NCBI GenBank assembly: GCA_021772895.1
Contig: JAJFLC010000007.1
Location: 1-64,000 of the forward strand
Direction of reading: 5' to 3'
Origin: Mariprofundaceae bacterium
GTDB taxonomy: Bacteria; Pseudomonadota; Zetaproteobacteria; Mariprofundales; Mariprofundaceae
DNA length: 64,000 bases
Shown: one piece after another, positions 45,984-55,606 of the stretch
Numbering within the stretch: position 1 is the first letter of the stretch
Layout: the number at the start of each line of letters is the position of its first letter
Made by a program: the position numbers and the translations under genes
The notes under the pieces: generated by a model
Databases searched by the model: none
What the model saw: only the letters and a program-made list of their open reading frames with translations
What the model was told of the DNA's origin: nothing

Positions 45984-46691
45984 ATGGAAGCATCACAACA
46001 TTATAACCCGGAAGAGATCGCCAAGTTTGAGGCCATTGCAGCTGAATGGTGGGATCCGAAAGGACGTTTCAAACCGCTGCATCAGATCAACCCGCTTCGA
46101 CTCGATTATATTGCAGACCGGATTGACATAAAAACGAGTAACATCCTTGATGTCGGCTGCGGCGGCGGTTTACTGGCTGAAGGCATGGCCAGTCGAGGCG
46201 CAACAGTTACGGGACTGGACCGTTCGGAAAAAGCGCTTGCCATAGCCAGGTCTCATGCCGCTCAATCCAACGTTGAAGTCAATTATGTATACAACGATGC
46301 AGAGACATGGGCAGAAACCCATAAAGAGGCCTACGATGTCGTGACATGCCTTGAGGTATTGGAACATGTGCCTGATGTGCCTCGCACCATTGCCGCTTGC
46401 GCTGCCATGTTGAAACCCGGTGGGAAATTCTTTTTTGCAACACTGAACCGGACACCCATCTGCTACCTGAAAGCCATTATCGGTGCTGAATACGTATTGG
46501 GCTGGTTGCCAAAAGGAACCCATCAATACAATAAATTTATCCGACCCTCAGAGATGGTGCATGCGTTGAGATTAAGCGACCTGCAGGTTGAAGAGATTCG
46601 TGGCATGTCTTATCAGATGCTTAGCGATCATTTCTCACTCTCAGATAACCTCTCGATCAACTACCTCGGTATCGCTGAAAAGCCTGCCTGA
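45984..46691 (+). CDS. ubiG: Ubiquinone biosynthesis O-methyltransferase
   Basis: SAM-dependent enzyme doing both O-methylations of ubiquinone synthesis. 235 aa. EWWDPKGRFKPLHQINPLRLDYI is the UbiG start signature; motif I is ILDVGCGGGLLAEGMA, then CLEVLEHVPD and FFATLNRTP. Presence implies a ubiquinone-based respiratory chain. It lies about 30 bp before lptD. Confidence 0.96.
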   Translation: MEASQHYNPEEIAKFEAIAAEWWDPKGRFKPLHQINPLRLDYIADRIDIKTSNILDVGCGGGLLAEGMASRGATVTGLDRSEKALAIARSHAAQSNVEVNYVYNDAETWAETHKEAYDVVTCLEVLEHVPDVPRTIAACAAMLKPGGKFFFATLNRTPICYLKAIIGAEYVLGWLPKGTHQYNKFIRPSEMVHALRLSDLQVEEIRGMSYQMLSDHFSLSDNLSINYLGIAEKPA

Positions 46692-46722
46692 TAGCGAAAA
46701 ATCAACGCTGGACGCATATTCA

Positions 46723-48831
46723 ATGACAGATAGATTGCGCGCCATGCTACAAACATGGTTCATGTTATCCGTCTCTCTGACCCTCGGTTTTATGACCCTT
46801 ATCTTTCTTCCTGAGCATGCCAAAGCGGTCGATGTAGCAGCCGACACAATCACACGTGATGCCAACGGTGTCGTCATTGCCGATGGCAGTGTCATCATTA
46901 AAAAAGAAGGTGAAACACTTACGGCTGATCAAGTGATTTACGATGCCAAAAAGCGCGAATTCAAAGCCAAAGGCAACGTCACCATCGCATCAAAAGACGC
47001 CAGTATTAAAGCAGAGTCGGGCGAAATGCACACGGTCAACAAAACAGGGGAGCTTCATAACGCTGAAGCAACCATGAAAGGCGGTGAGCGCCTAAAAGCG
47101 GCCAACATCAAACGCGATGAAAACGGCACCATCACAGCAGAAGACGCCACCTTCACAGCCTGTCCCCCCGATGCAGAAACATGGCAACTCAGGGCCAGCA
47201 ATGCAGAGCTCAACCAGGAAGAGGGTGTGTTGACTGCACGCAATGCCCGGTTTGAACTCGCAGGCATCCCTGTTTTTTACACGCCTTACTGGCAGCAGGC
47301 ACTACGGCGTAAATCAGGTTTTTTGATACCCTATGTCTCGACAAGTAAAACAAGAGGGACAGAAACCGCTCTGCCTGTTTATCTTGCACCGGCCGAAAAC
47401 TGGGATGTGACATTAACCCCTCGCTGGATGACTACGCGTGGCTTTAAAGGCGAGGTTGAGCTGCGTCATACATCGTCGGTTGGTCATGAAAAAATTCAAG
47501 TCGAAGGTCTCAAAGATAAAGTACTATCCCGCCAACGCAGTAGATTACAGGCAGATATCACCCATATCCTCCCCTACGACATCAGCTTCACTGCCAATGC
47601 GGATCATGTCTCCGATCGTAATTATCTGGCCGATTTCAGCCATGACATTGAAGCAATCTCAAAAAGTTATCTGCAAAGTGAAGGGACACTTTCCCAAACT
47701 GCCGAACTTGGTGAATGGTCCCTGCTTGCCAGACACCAGCAAAATTTGACCCTTCCTTCCAACGCCACAACGCTGCAAATCCTTCCTCGCTTTGAAAGTA
47801 GCTTACGCCTGCCATTACTGGATAGTGGGACAGCACTTCATTTTGATCAGCAAAGTACCCGGTTCTCCCGCACACTGGGTGTCGATGGGTGGCGCGTTGA
47901 CCTCAATCCTTATCTGGAAGTTCCATGGCAGCTTTCCGGAGGCGGACTCAGTTCGACCTTGAAAGTGGGTGGCAGACATACCCGTTACTGGTTAAAAGAG
48001 AACATCGGTCAAGGCAAGCTCAGCCGTAATACGTTTGAAGCAAGTCTCGATACACGAGCCAGCTTTGAACGTATCAGTGATAATCGCAAATGGCGGCATA
48101 CAATCTCCCCTATCCTGCGTTATGATATCATTTCTGCGCCTGATCAAAGTCTGTTACCCAATTTCGATTCAGGATTTAGTCAGCTCTCCATGAGCAATCT
48201 GCTTACCGGCAATCGCTTTACAGGCAGAGATCGTATCGAACGACTCAATCGTATCAGTGCTTTATTTGAAACCGGGCTGCAACATAAAGGCCAAAGCAGC
48301 GCTCCAGCACATACCTATATGCTGGCAAAGTTTGGTGCCGCTTATGAAATAAGACAGGAAAGCATTGATACAGCATTACTCACTGCTCCCACACGACCTT
48401 TTTCCAATGTCTTAGGTGAAATCTCGATTCACCCGACATCAAATATTCATCTTTCAGCAGAGGGCCAGTACGACCCTGCACAAAAATTCTGGGCAACAGC
48501 GCGAACCTCTTTAACGATGGACAGTCAAGCTGGCCACAAAATGAACATTAGCTGGCAACGTACCGATGTCCGGTATGCAGCGGCTTCTGAACTCATCACC
48601 GCTGATGCCAACATCAGGTTAGCACAGCGATGGTCTGTATTTGCAAACTGGCAATATGATCGTTTGCTTAAAATAACCCAACACGGCAGTGCCGGAATTC
48701 ATTACCTTCATCCATGCTGGGATTTGCGTATTGAAGGCTATCGTAACAATTTAAATGGAAGCGCTGTCAACTCTGATATTGGCTTCCGTTTCTTGCTTGG
48801 TTTTAAAGGGCTCGGTAGTGTCGGATCGTAG
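46723..48831 (+). CDS. lptD: LPS-assembly protein LptD
   Basis: Outer-membrane translocon that inserts LPS. 702 aa: signal peptide (ends near PEHAKA), an LptA/OstA-like N-domain (VAADTITRDANGVVIADGSV, DQVIYDAKKREFKAKGNV), then a C-terminal beta-barrel with GIPVFYTPYW, and GFLIPYVSTS. Disulfide-region cysteines are few (one in TFTACPPDAE, one near CWDLRIEGYRN). ATG 46723 is chosen for its signal peptide; there is an upstream in-frame ATG inside ubiG, which would have no signal sequence. Followed by surA, its folding chaperone, as in E. coli. Confidence 0.93.
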   Translation: MTDRLRAMLQTWFMLSVSLTLGFMTLIFLPEHAKAVDVAADTITRDANGVVIADGSVIIKKEGETLTADQVIYDAKKREFKAKGNVTIASKDASIKAESGEMHTVNKTGELHNAEATMKGGERLKAANIKRDENGTITAEDATFTACPPDAETWQLRASNAELNQEEGVLTARNARFELAGIPVFYTPYWQQALRRKSGFLIPYVSTSKTRGTETALPVYLAPAENWDVTLTPRWMTTRGFKGEVELRHTSSVGHEKIQVEGLKDKVLSRQRSRLQADITHILPYDISFTANADHVSDRNYLADFSHDIEAISKSYLQSEGTLSQTAELGEWSLLARHQQNLTLPSNATTLQILPRFESSLRLPLLDSGTALHFDQQSTRFSRTLGVDGWRVDLNPYLEVPWQLSGGGLSSTLKVGGRHTRYWLKENIGQGKLSRNTFEASLDTRASFERISDNRKWRHTISPILRYDIISAPDQSLLPNFDSGFSQLSMSNLLTGNRFTGRDRIERLNRISALFETGLQHKGQSSAPAHTYMLAKFGAAYEIRQESIDTALLTAPTRPFSNVLGEISIHPTSNIHLSAEGQYDPAQKFWATARTSLTMDSQAGHKMNISWQRTDVRYAAASELITADANIRLAQRWSVFANWQYDRLLKITQHGSAGIHYLHPCWDLRIEGYRNNLNGSAVNSDIGFRFLLGFKGLGSVGS

Positions 48832-48876
48832 TCTATGCCTACACCTTTCCCAGCCTGTTAGATAATCGGAGTTAAC

Positions 48877-50190
48877 ATGCAACGTTTTTTTACTGTGATC
48901 AGCTTGCTGTCATTTTCAATGGTATCGTTAAGTACCTTAGGACTGGCAGAGAAGATTGATTCTCTGGGTGCCATCGTCAATGGTAAAGCCATTACCTGTT
49001 ACCAGGTTAACAGGGATAAACAGATCATGATTCAGCAGATCAAGCAGTCTGGTCAAACTACATTGCCTACAGATGCATTACTTTCCAGACGCGCACTTGA
49101 ATCACGCATTACGCAAACACTCCAACAACAGGAAGCTGCCAAACTTGGACTTTCGATCCCGGCTGAAGAGATCGACAATGCGATGTCCGATATTGAATCC
49201 AAAAACAATATCCCGGCAGGTCGACTTCCCGACGTGCTAAAAGCACAGGGTGTCGATCTCGAAGATTACCGGGGAACACTTCGAGAACGACTTCTTACCA
49301 ACAAAGTTATCAACATCGCCGTTCGTAGCAAACTTAGTATCAGCGAAGAATCCATGCAGGAGTATTATCGCAAACACCTGGCCAATCCAAAACCCATCAG
49401 AGAAGTTCAACTGGCTCAGGTTTTTGTCGCCTTACCTGCTTCACCCACACCTGAACAACTTATAAAAATGCAGGAACGGGCAAAAGGCATCTATACTGAG
49501 CTCATGAATGGTGCCAATTTCAAACAAATAGCCGCGCTGAAATCAGATGCAAACGATGCCAAACAGGGTGGCGAAATGGGCTGGTTTTTTCCCGGCGGTA
49601 TCGCCCAGCAATTCAATGAAGTTTTCACACTCCCGCTTGGAGGTATTGCAAAGCCCATCCGTTCAGCAGGAGGCTTCCATATTATTAAAGTTACAAACGA
49701 ACGCATGCATGAAGCACAAACTGGCAAAAGCTATGATGAAACCCATGCCCGTCACATTCTGATTAAACTTCCTGAATCTGCAGATGAGGCTACACAGGCA
49801 AAAATACGCCATCGTGCCGCAACCATTGCCCGTGGAATGAAAAAATCCTCCGATGAAGAATTTGCAACCCGTGCCAAAGAAATTTCACAGGGGCCAAGCG
49901 CTGGCCGTGGCGGTGATCTTGGCTGGTTCCAAAAAGGCCAAATGGTTCCCGCTTTTGAAACTGCCGCATTTGCCATGAATGCAGGTGATGTAAGTGACGT
50001 TGTTGAATCGTCCTTTGGGCTGCACATCATTCGAGTCATTGCCAAACGTCATATCAACCCCAACGCTTTTGAAGCACATCGTGACCGTATTCAACAGGTT
50101 CTTACCAATGCGGAAATGCAAAGTCAGGTGCCACGCTGGATTGCCAGCCTGAAAGCCAATGCAGTTATCGAACGTAAAGGTTGCAATTAG
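48877..50190 (+). CDS. surA: Periplasmic chaperone/peptidyl-prolyl isomerase SurA
   Basis: 437 aa. Signal peptide (ends near GLAEK), SurA N-domain (IDSLGAIVNGKAITCYQVN), two parvulin domains (first with QVFVALPASP...GGEMGWFFPGG, second with ARHILIKL...GRGGDLGWFQKGQMVPAFE), and a C-terminal helix. Helps fold outer-membrane proteins, LptD among them. GGAG 5 nt before ATG. Upstream of pdxA as in E. coli. Confidence 0.95.
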   Translation: MQRFFTVISLLSFSMVSLSTLGLAEKIDSLGAIVNGKAITCYQVNRDKQIMIQQIKQSGQTTLPTDALLSRRALESRITQTLQQQEAAKLGLSIPAEEIDNAMSDIESKNNIPAGRLPDVLKAQGVDLEDYRGTLRERLLTNKVINIAVRSKLSISEESMQEYYRKHLANPKPIREVQLAQVFVALPASPTPEQLIKMQERAKGIYTELMNGANFKQIAALKSDANDAKQGGEMGWFFPGGIAQQFNEVFTLPLGGIAKPIRSAGGFHIIKVTNERMHEAQTGKSYDETHARHILIKLPESADEATQAKIRHRAATIARGMKKSSDEEFATRAKEISQGPSAGRGGDLGWFQKGQMVPAFETAAFAMNAGDVSDVVESSFGLHIIRVIAKRHINPNAFEAHRDRIQQVLTNAEMQSQVPRWIASLKANAVIERKGCN

Positions 50191-50200
50191 GCACGCAACA

Positions 50201-51229
50201 TTGTCTTCGTCCAAATCACCTCCCCTTTTACTTACATTGGGTGAACCAGCAGGTATCGGCCCGGATTGTGTATTGCTGGCCTTTCAGGCTCACCCTGAGC
50301 TCTTTCAGGGCCTTATCATTGCTGCGCCCATTCACTGGCTGAGTGAACGCGCAGAGCAACTCGGCATTCAAATGAATTTCCATGTATGCCATTCACTGGA
50401 AGCCACGGTGCCCCATGGTCATCTCGGCTGCTGGAACCCATTACCGCCTGACATGCCATCTTTGCCTGTGACTACAGGCACCTCCTCATCTGCAACAGCT
50501 GCTGCTGTCATTACCTGCATTGAATTGGCAGCCAGAGCGTGCATGTCCGGTGATGCTGTTGCGCTGATCACAGCCCCGATTGAAAAAGCCGTTCTACGTG
50601 ATTCCGGTTTTGATTTTCCCGGGCACACCGAATTTCTTGCAAGTTTGTCAGGCAAACAGCGTGTTGTGATGATGCTGGCATCCGATCAGCTTCGTGTTGC
50701 CCTGCTCACAACACATATGCCACTCAAAGATGTTGCAGGCGTATTAAACAGTGCAAACATTCTAAACGATTTGAAAATCACCCATCATGATCTGAAACAT
50801 CTGTTTGGCATCGCCACACCACGACTGGCACTTTGTGGCCTTAACCCCCACGCCGGAGAACAGCAACATTTTGGCGACGAAGAAATGAGCATTCTAACAC
50901 CTGCGATTGAACAGGCCCAACAGGAAGGCATGCTTATTGACGGGCCCCTTCCTGCCGACACACTCTTTTCACCCAATGTTCGTTGCCACTACGATGCTAT
51001 CGTCTGCTGCTATCATGATCAGGGATTGATTCCAATCAAAACGCTTAGCTTTGGTGATGCTGTCAACATAACACTTGGTCTGCCGTTCATACGAACCAGT
51101 GTTGACCATGGAACCGCAATGGATCGTGCAGGAAGTGGAAAAGTGTCCTACAGTAGTATGATGGAAGCGATCAATATGGCCCGCCAAATGTCACAACACA
51201 CCCTGCATGAGGTTACTTATGCAGATTAA
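50201..51229 (+). CDS. pdxA: 4-hydroxythreonine-4-phosphate dehydrogenase
   Basis: NAD-dependent step of pyridoxal phosphate synthesis. LTLGEPAGIGPDC is the family start; TAPIEKAVLRDSGFDFPGHTEFLA, NPHAGE, GPLPADTLF and HDQGLIPIKTLSFGDAVN with the metal-binding histidines follow. I take the TTG at 50201 (AGG 9 nt upstream), which places GEPAGIGP at the usual distance; an ATG at 50159 would overlap surA by 32 nt. Length 342 is close to the usual ~330. Confidence 0.94.
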   Translation: MSSSKSPPLLLTLGEPAGIGPDCVLLAFQAHPELFQGLIIAAPIHWLSERAEQLGIQMNFHVCHSLEATVPHGHLGCWNPLPPDMPSLPVTTGTSSSATAAAVITCIELAARACMSGDAVALITAPIEKAVLRDSGFDFPGHTEFLASLSGKQRVVMMLASDQLRVALLTTHMPLKDVAGVLNSANILNDLKITHHDLKHLFGIATPRLALCGLNPHAGEQQHFGDEEMSILTPAIEQAQQEGMLIDGPLPADTLFSPNVRCHYDAIVCCYHDQGLIPIKTLSFGDAVNITLGLPFIRTSVDHGTAMDRAGSGKVSYSSMMEAINMARQMSQHTLHEVTYAD

Positions 51230-51794
51230 CAACCTGACCGGTCAAGTCCTTCTGGCCACGCCATCATTACAGGATCGCCATTTCCGCGATGCCGTCATTC
51301 TCATCTGCCACCACGATGAAGAAGGGTGTATGGGCCTGATTGTCAATCGGCCTCAGGAAGTCTCAACCATTGATGTGTTGGAAGACCTCCAACTCACCCC
51401 GGATCGAAGTTACCTGTCCCACCTTCCTGATAATCGTACATTAAGTTTTGAGGGTGGGCCTGTGGATCCCTTCCGGGGGTTTGTCCTGCATGATGGCTGG
51501 CATGTCTATGATTCAACCATGCAAATCACGCCTGAATTTCACCTGACCACTTCCCGGGATGTGCTCGAAGAAATTGCGGCAGGTGCCGGGCCTGAACACT
51601 TTATGCTGATTCTTGGTTATGCCGGTTGGGAAGCAGGACAATTAGATCAGGAACTTGCCAACAATGACTGGCTGTTTGCTGCGGCGAATCATCATCTTCT
51701 TTTTCAGGCAGAACCTGAACTTCGCTGGGCACTCGCCGCACAAAGCATGGGCATCAACAAAGCCAACCTGACCGGCCAGATTGGTCACGCCTAA
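51219..51794 (+). CDS. YqgE/AlgH family protein
   Basis: 191 aa. Family signatures: LTGQVLLATPSLQDRHFRDAV, VILICHHDEEGCMGLIVNRP, GGPVDPFRGFVLH and LGYAGWEAGQLDQEL. AlgH was linked to alginate regulation in Pseudomonas, but the biochemical role is unknown. ATG 51219 is fixed by GAGG 6 nt upstream; it overlaps the end of pdxA by 11 nt. Confidence 0.95.
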   Translation: MQINNLTGQVLLATPSLQDRHFRDAVILICHHDEEGCMGLIVNRPQEVSTIDVLEDLQLTPDRSYLSHLPDNRTLSFEGGPVDPFRGFVLHDGWHVYDSTMQITPEFHLTTSRDVLEEIAAGAGPEHFMLILGYAGWEAGQLDQELANNDWLFAAANHHLLFQAEPELRWALAAQSMGINKANLTGQIGHA

Positions 51795-51841
51795 TCTCAT
51801 TCCACCCACCCCATCAAACCAATTTTTGAGGAGAGAGCCTT

Positions 51842-52396
51842 ATGCCTCTTAATATTTTAATCAGTTACCATTCTGATTACAACAACACCGAAAAAATGGC
51901 GCAAGCCATCGCGGCAGGTGCCAAAGCGGCCACGGACACCAATATCATCAGCAAACAAGCTATCCATACAGAGCTTGATGATCTGGTCGCTGCCGATCTC
52001 ATTCTTTTTGGTACACCCGTTCATATGGGATCCATGGCCTGGCAGCTCAAACAACTCATCGATAAAACCGGGAAATTATGGATGGAAAATATGCTCGAAG
52101 GCAAAGTAGGAGGGGTCTTTGCAACCGGTGGCGGATTTGGCGGTGGTGGCGGTGGTGTTGAGGCCACGATGATATCGCTTTATTCCAACTTTCTGGAGCA
52201 GGGTATGATCGTCATCGGCTTCCCAAAGAGTCTTCCCGGCTATGCCGATGCTGGCCTTCAATGGGGGCCTTATGCCCGTTGCGGCAACCATGAAGGCATG
52301 CCACAAAGTATTTCAGACAGTCAGCTCATCGCTGCCCGGTCCTATGGTGGTCATGTCGCTGAAACTGCCTTTCAACTCCTGAAAAACCCTCTATAA
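51842..52396 (+). CDS. Flavodoxin-fold (WrbA-like) protein
   Basis: 184 aa. Starts PLNILISYHSDYNNTEKMAQAIAAGA, the FMN phosphate loop, then LILFGTPVHMGSMAWQLKQLID and GGVFATGGGFGGGGGGVEATM, the last unusually glycine-rich. WrbA-type NAD(P)H:quinone oxidoreductases share these segments, but a definite quinone-reductase function is inferred. GGAG precedes the start by 8 nt. Last gene of the run before the strong hairpin. Confidence 0.85.
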   Translation: MPLNILISYHSDYNNTEKMAQAIAAGAKAATDTNIISKQAIHTELDDLVAADLILFGTPVHMGSMAWQLKQLIDKTGKLWMENMLEGKVGGVFATGGGFGGGGGGVEATMISLYSNFLEQGMIVIGFPKSLPGYADAGLQWGPYARCGNHEGMPQSISDSQLIAARSYGGHVAETAFQLLKNPL

Positions 52397-52401
52397 AATC
52401 A

Positions 52402-52429
52402 AAGAGGGTGATCATTTGATCACCCTCTT
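52402..52429. terminator. Bidirectional terminator-like hairpin
   Basis: AAGAGGGTGATCA (52402-52414) pairs perfectly with TGATCACCCTCTT (52417-52429). On the minus strand it is followed by TTTGATTTTAT, so it best serves the DUF992 gene; on the plus strand it follows the flavodoxin gene by only 5 nt but lacks a T-run. Confidence 0.8.
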
Positions 52430-52485
52430 GATGGAAAATAAATCAGTTTGTCTGTCTAATTTACCTATTCCTTTTATCTACCAAA

Positions 52486-52989
52486 TCATTTATCCGCTTC
52501 CAGATAAAGATAAGTCAAACCAGCGGAAACGCCTGCGCCTTTACTGCCGGACAGTGCCGGCTGCAAGGAAACGCTCTTATCACCACCACCCATCAGTGCC
52601 TGAGCACCCGCGCCAACACCCACGGTAGCTGAACCGCCTCCACCAAAATATTTTCCAGCCAGATGATAGCTACCTGCCTTATAGTTTGCCGCAAGCACAG
52701 TGTAGACAATCTTGGTCTTTCTATCCCAGTGCAGATCAATACCAAATCCAATACCCGTTTCACCACGATATTTTTCCACCACGCCAGCGGTTGTTTCAAA
52801 TCGGCATGTCACATTCGCAGTGGAATGGATCAACAATGAATAACCACTCTCCTGCGCTGTATGGCATTCCAACAAGCCAACATGTGTTCCCTTTGTCACC
52901 TCTGTTGCCATTGCTTGTCCCGCAGGCAGGCACAACAGGATAGTCAAGAGCAATGCGGCGCCATACTGCATTTTATTCTTTATATTCAT
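52486..52989 (-). CDS. DUF992-family secreted protein
   Basis: 167 aa. Signal peptide (residues ~1-27, cut after QAMA) and a domain with THVGLLECHTAQESGYS, LLIHSTANVTCRF, VEKYRGETGIGFGIDL and GGGGSATVGVGAGAQALMGG, the DUF992 pattern with two cysteines likely paired. ATG 52989 has AGGAGG directly upstream. Monocistronic between two terminator/promoter regions. Function unknown in the whole family; probably periplasmic or surface-exposed. Confidence 0.85.
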   Translation of the reverse strand: MNIKNKMQYGAALLLTILLCLPAGQAMATEVTKGTHVGLLECHTAQESGYSLLIHSTANVTCRFETTAGVVEKYRGETGIGFGIDLHWDRKTKIVYTVLAANYKAGSYHLAGKYFGGGGSATVGVGAGAQALMGGGDKSVSLQPALSGSKGAGVSAGLTYLYLEADK

Positions 52990-53116
52990 GATAAACCTCC
53001 TGAGCATTTCCCTACCGATGAGCATAATCAGGTTGATAAGAGAATAGCTCTGCGTATTTGATTATAGCAGAAAATGAAATGATCAAAAAAACATCAAATG
53101 GCATTCAAATTAATAT

Positions 53117-53698
53117 TCAATTATTATGAAAAACAAGCTCACTTTTTCCATCCCGATACACCGCTCTGCTCCAGCAACCATAAGGCATCTGCATCAATCG
53201 TGTGCTTACAATCGGGGCCGACAGAATATGTGCCAGCAACATTCGGATACTTCCCGAATGCGCCACAACCAGAAGATGTTGACCATCATATTTTTCACAA
53301 ATATCTGACCAGAACTCAGCAATCCGATCACGCAATTGCATTGCAGACTCTCCACCTGGAATCCGCACACCTTCAGGATCCCTCCTCCACTGCTCCAACA
53401 TGCCAGGATACCGAGTCATAATCTCTTCAGCTGTCAGTCCCTCCCACTCACCATAATGCATCTCAGCCACCCGTGAATCTATGTCGCAGACCATGCCATG
53501 CTGCACAGTCCATTCGCGTGCAGCTTGCAGGCACCTGCTCAGAGGAGATGAAATCACCAGATCAACATCTTCTCCAATCCGTTCCCAGACAGTATCCATC
53601 GAAGCTCTGCCTGCAACAGTGAGCGGATCATCAAGCTGTCCCCGATATTTAACGCCACCTTCAAGCTCCCCGTGCCGCAGTAAATCGACTGTTATCAA
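53117..53698 (-). CDS. Histidine phosphatase family protein (CobC/GpmB-like)
   Basis: 194 aa. Phosphohistidine motif DLLRHGELEGG, SPLSRCLQAA, EMHYGEWEGLTAEEI and second catalytic histidine in VVAHSGSIRML. The layout matches alpha-ribazole phosphatase (CobC) of cobalamin synthesis, but no other cobalamin gene is near, so the substrate is open. TTG 53698 is favoured because AAGGAG is 7 nt upstream, while a GTG at 53704 would be too close. Confidence 0.88.
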   Translation of the reverse strand: MITVDLLRHGELEGGVKYRGQLDDPLTVAGRASMDTVWERIGEDVDLVISSPLSRCLQAAREWTVQHGMVCDIDSRVAEMHYGEWEGLTAEEIMTRYPGMLEQWRRDPEGVRIPGGESAMQLRDRIAEFWSDICEKYDGQHLLVVAHSGSIRMLLAHILSAPIVSTRLMQMPYGCWSRAVYRDGKSELVFHNN

Positions 53699-53814
53699 AA
53701 CCACACTCCTTAATCTTTTACATGATCCTAGAGACCAACCCTACAAATTTTTAGGTTTTGTAACATTGTCAAATGGGGTAATCTGGCGGCAAGTTTGTAA
53801 ACAAGGGGCCGCGC

Positions 53815-54417
53815 GTGACAGATGATTTTGATACAACTGACCTAAACAACATCGCATGCATGGAACATGTTCGCGGACTGCTTCGTTATATCGGTGAGGA
53901 CCCATCTCGCGAAGGACTTCGGGAGACTCCCGCTCGTGTACTCGCTGCCATGCAGGAACATTTCTCAGGCTACAACGAAGAGCCACGTGACCATCTCTCC
54001 AAAACCTTCGAAGAGGCAGAAGGTTACGATGAACTGGTGCTCGTCTCCGATATCGACATCCACAGTCACTGCGAACATCACCTGGTACCGTTTGTAGGCA
54101 AAGCACACATCGCTTATATCCCCAATGGCCGCATTGTCGGGCTATCGAAACTGGCACGTGTGACCGAAGGCTATGCCAAGCGTTTACAGGTACAGGAAAA
54201 ACTGACCATGCAAATCGCCAATGCCATCGATGAAGAGCTTCAACCCGATGGTGTGGCTGTAATTATTCAATGCCAGCACTTCTGCATGTGCCATCGGGGC
54301 GTTCACAAACCCAACTCGTGGACCACCACATCAAAACTGACCGGTGCATTCCTCAATAACCCATCCTCACGCCTCGAGCTCTTTCAACTCATCGGCATGA
54401 AGAAGTCATCAGACTGA
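53815..54417 (+). CDS. folE: GTP cyclohydrolase I
   Basis: First step of tetrahydrofolate synthesis. 200 aa. Zinc-binding segments SHCEHHLVPF and QCQHFCMCHRG, plus IPNGRIVGLSKLARVTEGYAKRLQVQE. The GTG start (53815) is supported by AAGGGG 6 nt upstream. Alone on the plus strand, divergent from the histidine phosphatase. Confidence 0.96.
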   Translation: MTDDFDTTDLNNIACMEHVRGLLRYIGEDPSREGLRETPARVLAAMQEHFSGYNEEPRDHLSKTFEEAEGYDELVLVSDIDIHSHCEHHLVPFVGKAHIAYIPNGRIVGLSKLARVTEGYAKRLQVQEKLTMQIANAIDEELQPDGVAVIIQCQHFCMCHRGVHKPNSWTTTSKLTGAFLNNPSSRLELFQLIGMKKSSD

Positions 54418-54502
54418 TTCAACGAGTGAATAAAACACTTTATCTCGCATAAATAGATCAAGTGCCAGATATGGCACACAGAACTCCAATAAAATATACA
54501 TC

Positions 54503-54529
54503 AAAAAAAACACCCGGTGCAACCGGGTG
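54503..54529 (-). terminator. Rho-independent terminator of the M23 peptidase gene
   Basis: CACCCGG (54511-54517), a 5-nt loop, CCGGGTG (54523-54529). Read on the minus strand it is followed by eight Ts (54510-54503): a textbook terminator. Confidence 0.92.
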
Positions 54530-54553
54530 CAATATTAAAGTGGATTATAAAAT

Positions 54554-55486
54554 TTATCCGCGGGGGAGGAAATTACCCGGATCCAACGATTTTCCGTTAC
54601 GGTGTACTTCATAATGCAGATGAGGGCCAGTTGAGCGACCGGAAGAACCAACGCGGCCAACCAGTTGATTATCGGAAACTTCATCACCGACTTTCACACT
54701 CAGACTCGACAAGTGACCATAACGGGTTTTATAGCCATAACCGTGTTCAATATCGACCAGATAACCAAAATCTTTCATTTTACCGGCAAACGTAACCACG
54801 CCGCGGCTGGTAGCCAGAACAGGGGCACCAAAACGGTTCGCGATATCAACACCACGATGTACTGCACGCTCTCCTGTAAAAGGATCCGCACGCATACCAT
54901 AATGTGAGCTCAACCAGCCACCTTCACTCGGCCATGCATGTGGTTTTGCATTTTTCTCTTCACGGCTACCCTGTAAAAGATAATCAATAGCAGCCAACTG
55001 TGTATCAAGATTTGAAAGACGCGAACTTACATGTTGTACATGATCATATAATCCTATGTCTGTGATTGGGGACTGACTCAGACGAGGACCACCAAATGCA
55101 GGTTGCAAACCAAAATCGAACTCTTTTTTATCCAAAGAGGCGACTTTCACAAGCTTTTCACCAAGAGAATCTAACCGGGAAATTTTTGCCTGTAACTGGC
55201 CCAAAGTACGTGCATAAACAGCCATTTTTTTCTGTTCTGCTCCCACCTGCTCATGCAAGCGGCTGACTTCCTGTTTATGAATGGAGCGTGCATGCTCAAG
55301 CTGCTGCTCAACATTCTGAAATCTTGCAGAAAGTTGATGTGAGCCATAAATATTATAAACACCCCAACCACCAAAAACAACAAGACATACCAGAGAAAAA
55401 ATGCATGTTGTCACCAACCGGCGGCTGATGCGATAGTTCTTTATCTGCCCTGATTCAGGCACCAACATGATTGAAAAATGGCTCAC
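54554..55486 (-). CDS. M23-family metallopeptidase (murein hydrolase-like)
   Basis: 310 aa. A membrane segment at about 30-48, a coiled coil (about 55-115: QLSARFQNVEQQLEHARS, HEQVGAEQKKMAV), and a C-terminal LytM domain: SSHYGMRADPFTGERAVHRGVD, with the zinc site HRGVD...HLHYEVHRNG. Cleaves peptidoglycan cross-links or acts as an activator, as in MepM/EnvC-type proteins. GTG 55486 is chosen because AGGAAG lies 9 nt upstream and it gives a short cytoplasmic N-terminus. Divergent from the MPN-like gene. Confidence 0.92.
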   Translation of the reverse strand: MSHFSIMLVPESGQIKNYRISRRLVTTCIFSLVCLVVFGGWGVYNIYGSHQLSARFQNVEQQLEHARSIHKQEVSRLHEQVGAEQKKMAVYARTLGQLQAKISRLDSLGEKLVKVASLDKKEFDFGLQPAFGGPRLSQSPITDIGLYDHVQHVSSRLSNLDTQLAAIDYLLQGSREEKNAKPHAWPSEGGWLSSHYGMRADPFTGERAVHRGVDIANRFGAPVLATSRGVVTFAGKMKDFGYLVDIEHGYGYKTRYGHLSSLSVKVGDEVSDNQLVGRVGSSGRSTGPHLHYEVHRNGKSLDPGNFLPRG

Positions 55487-55606
55487 GACTTTAAACTTCC
55501 TCCACTCGATATTACGCTTACTATGTCTGAAAGCTCTTTTAGTCAAGCTAAATGTAACAATAGTCACACTATTTGACCCAGCTAGCACACACTTTATGCT
55601 TCGCCA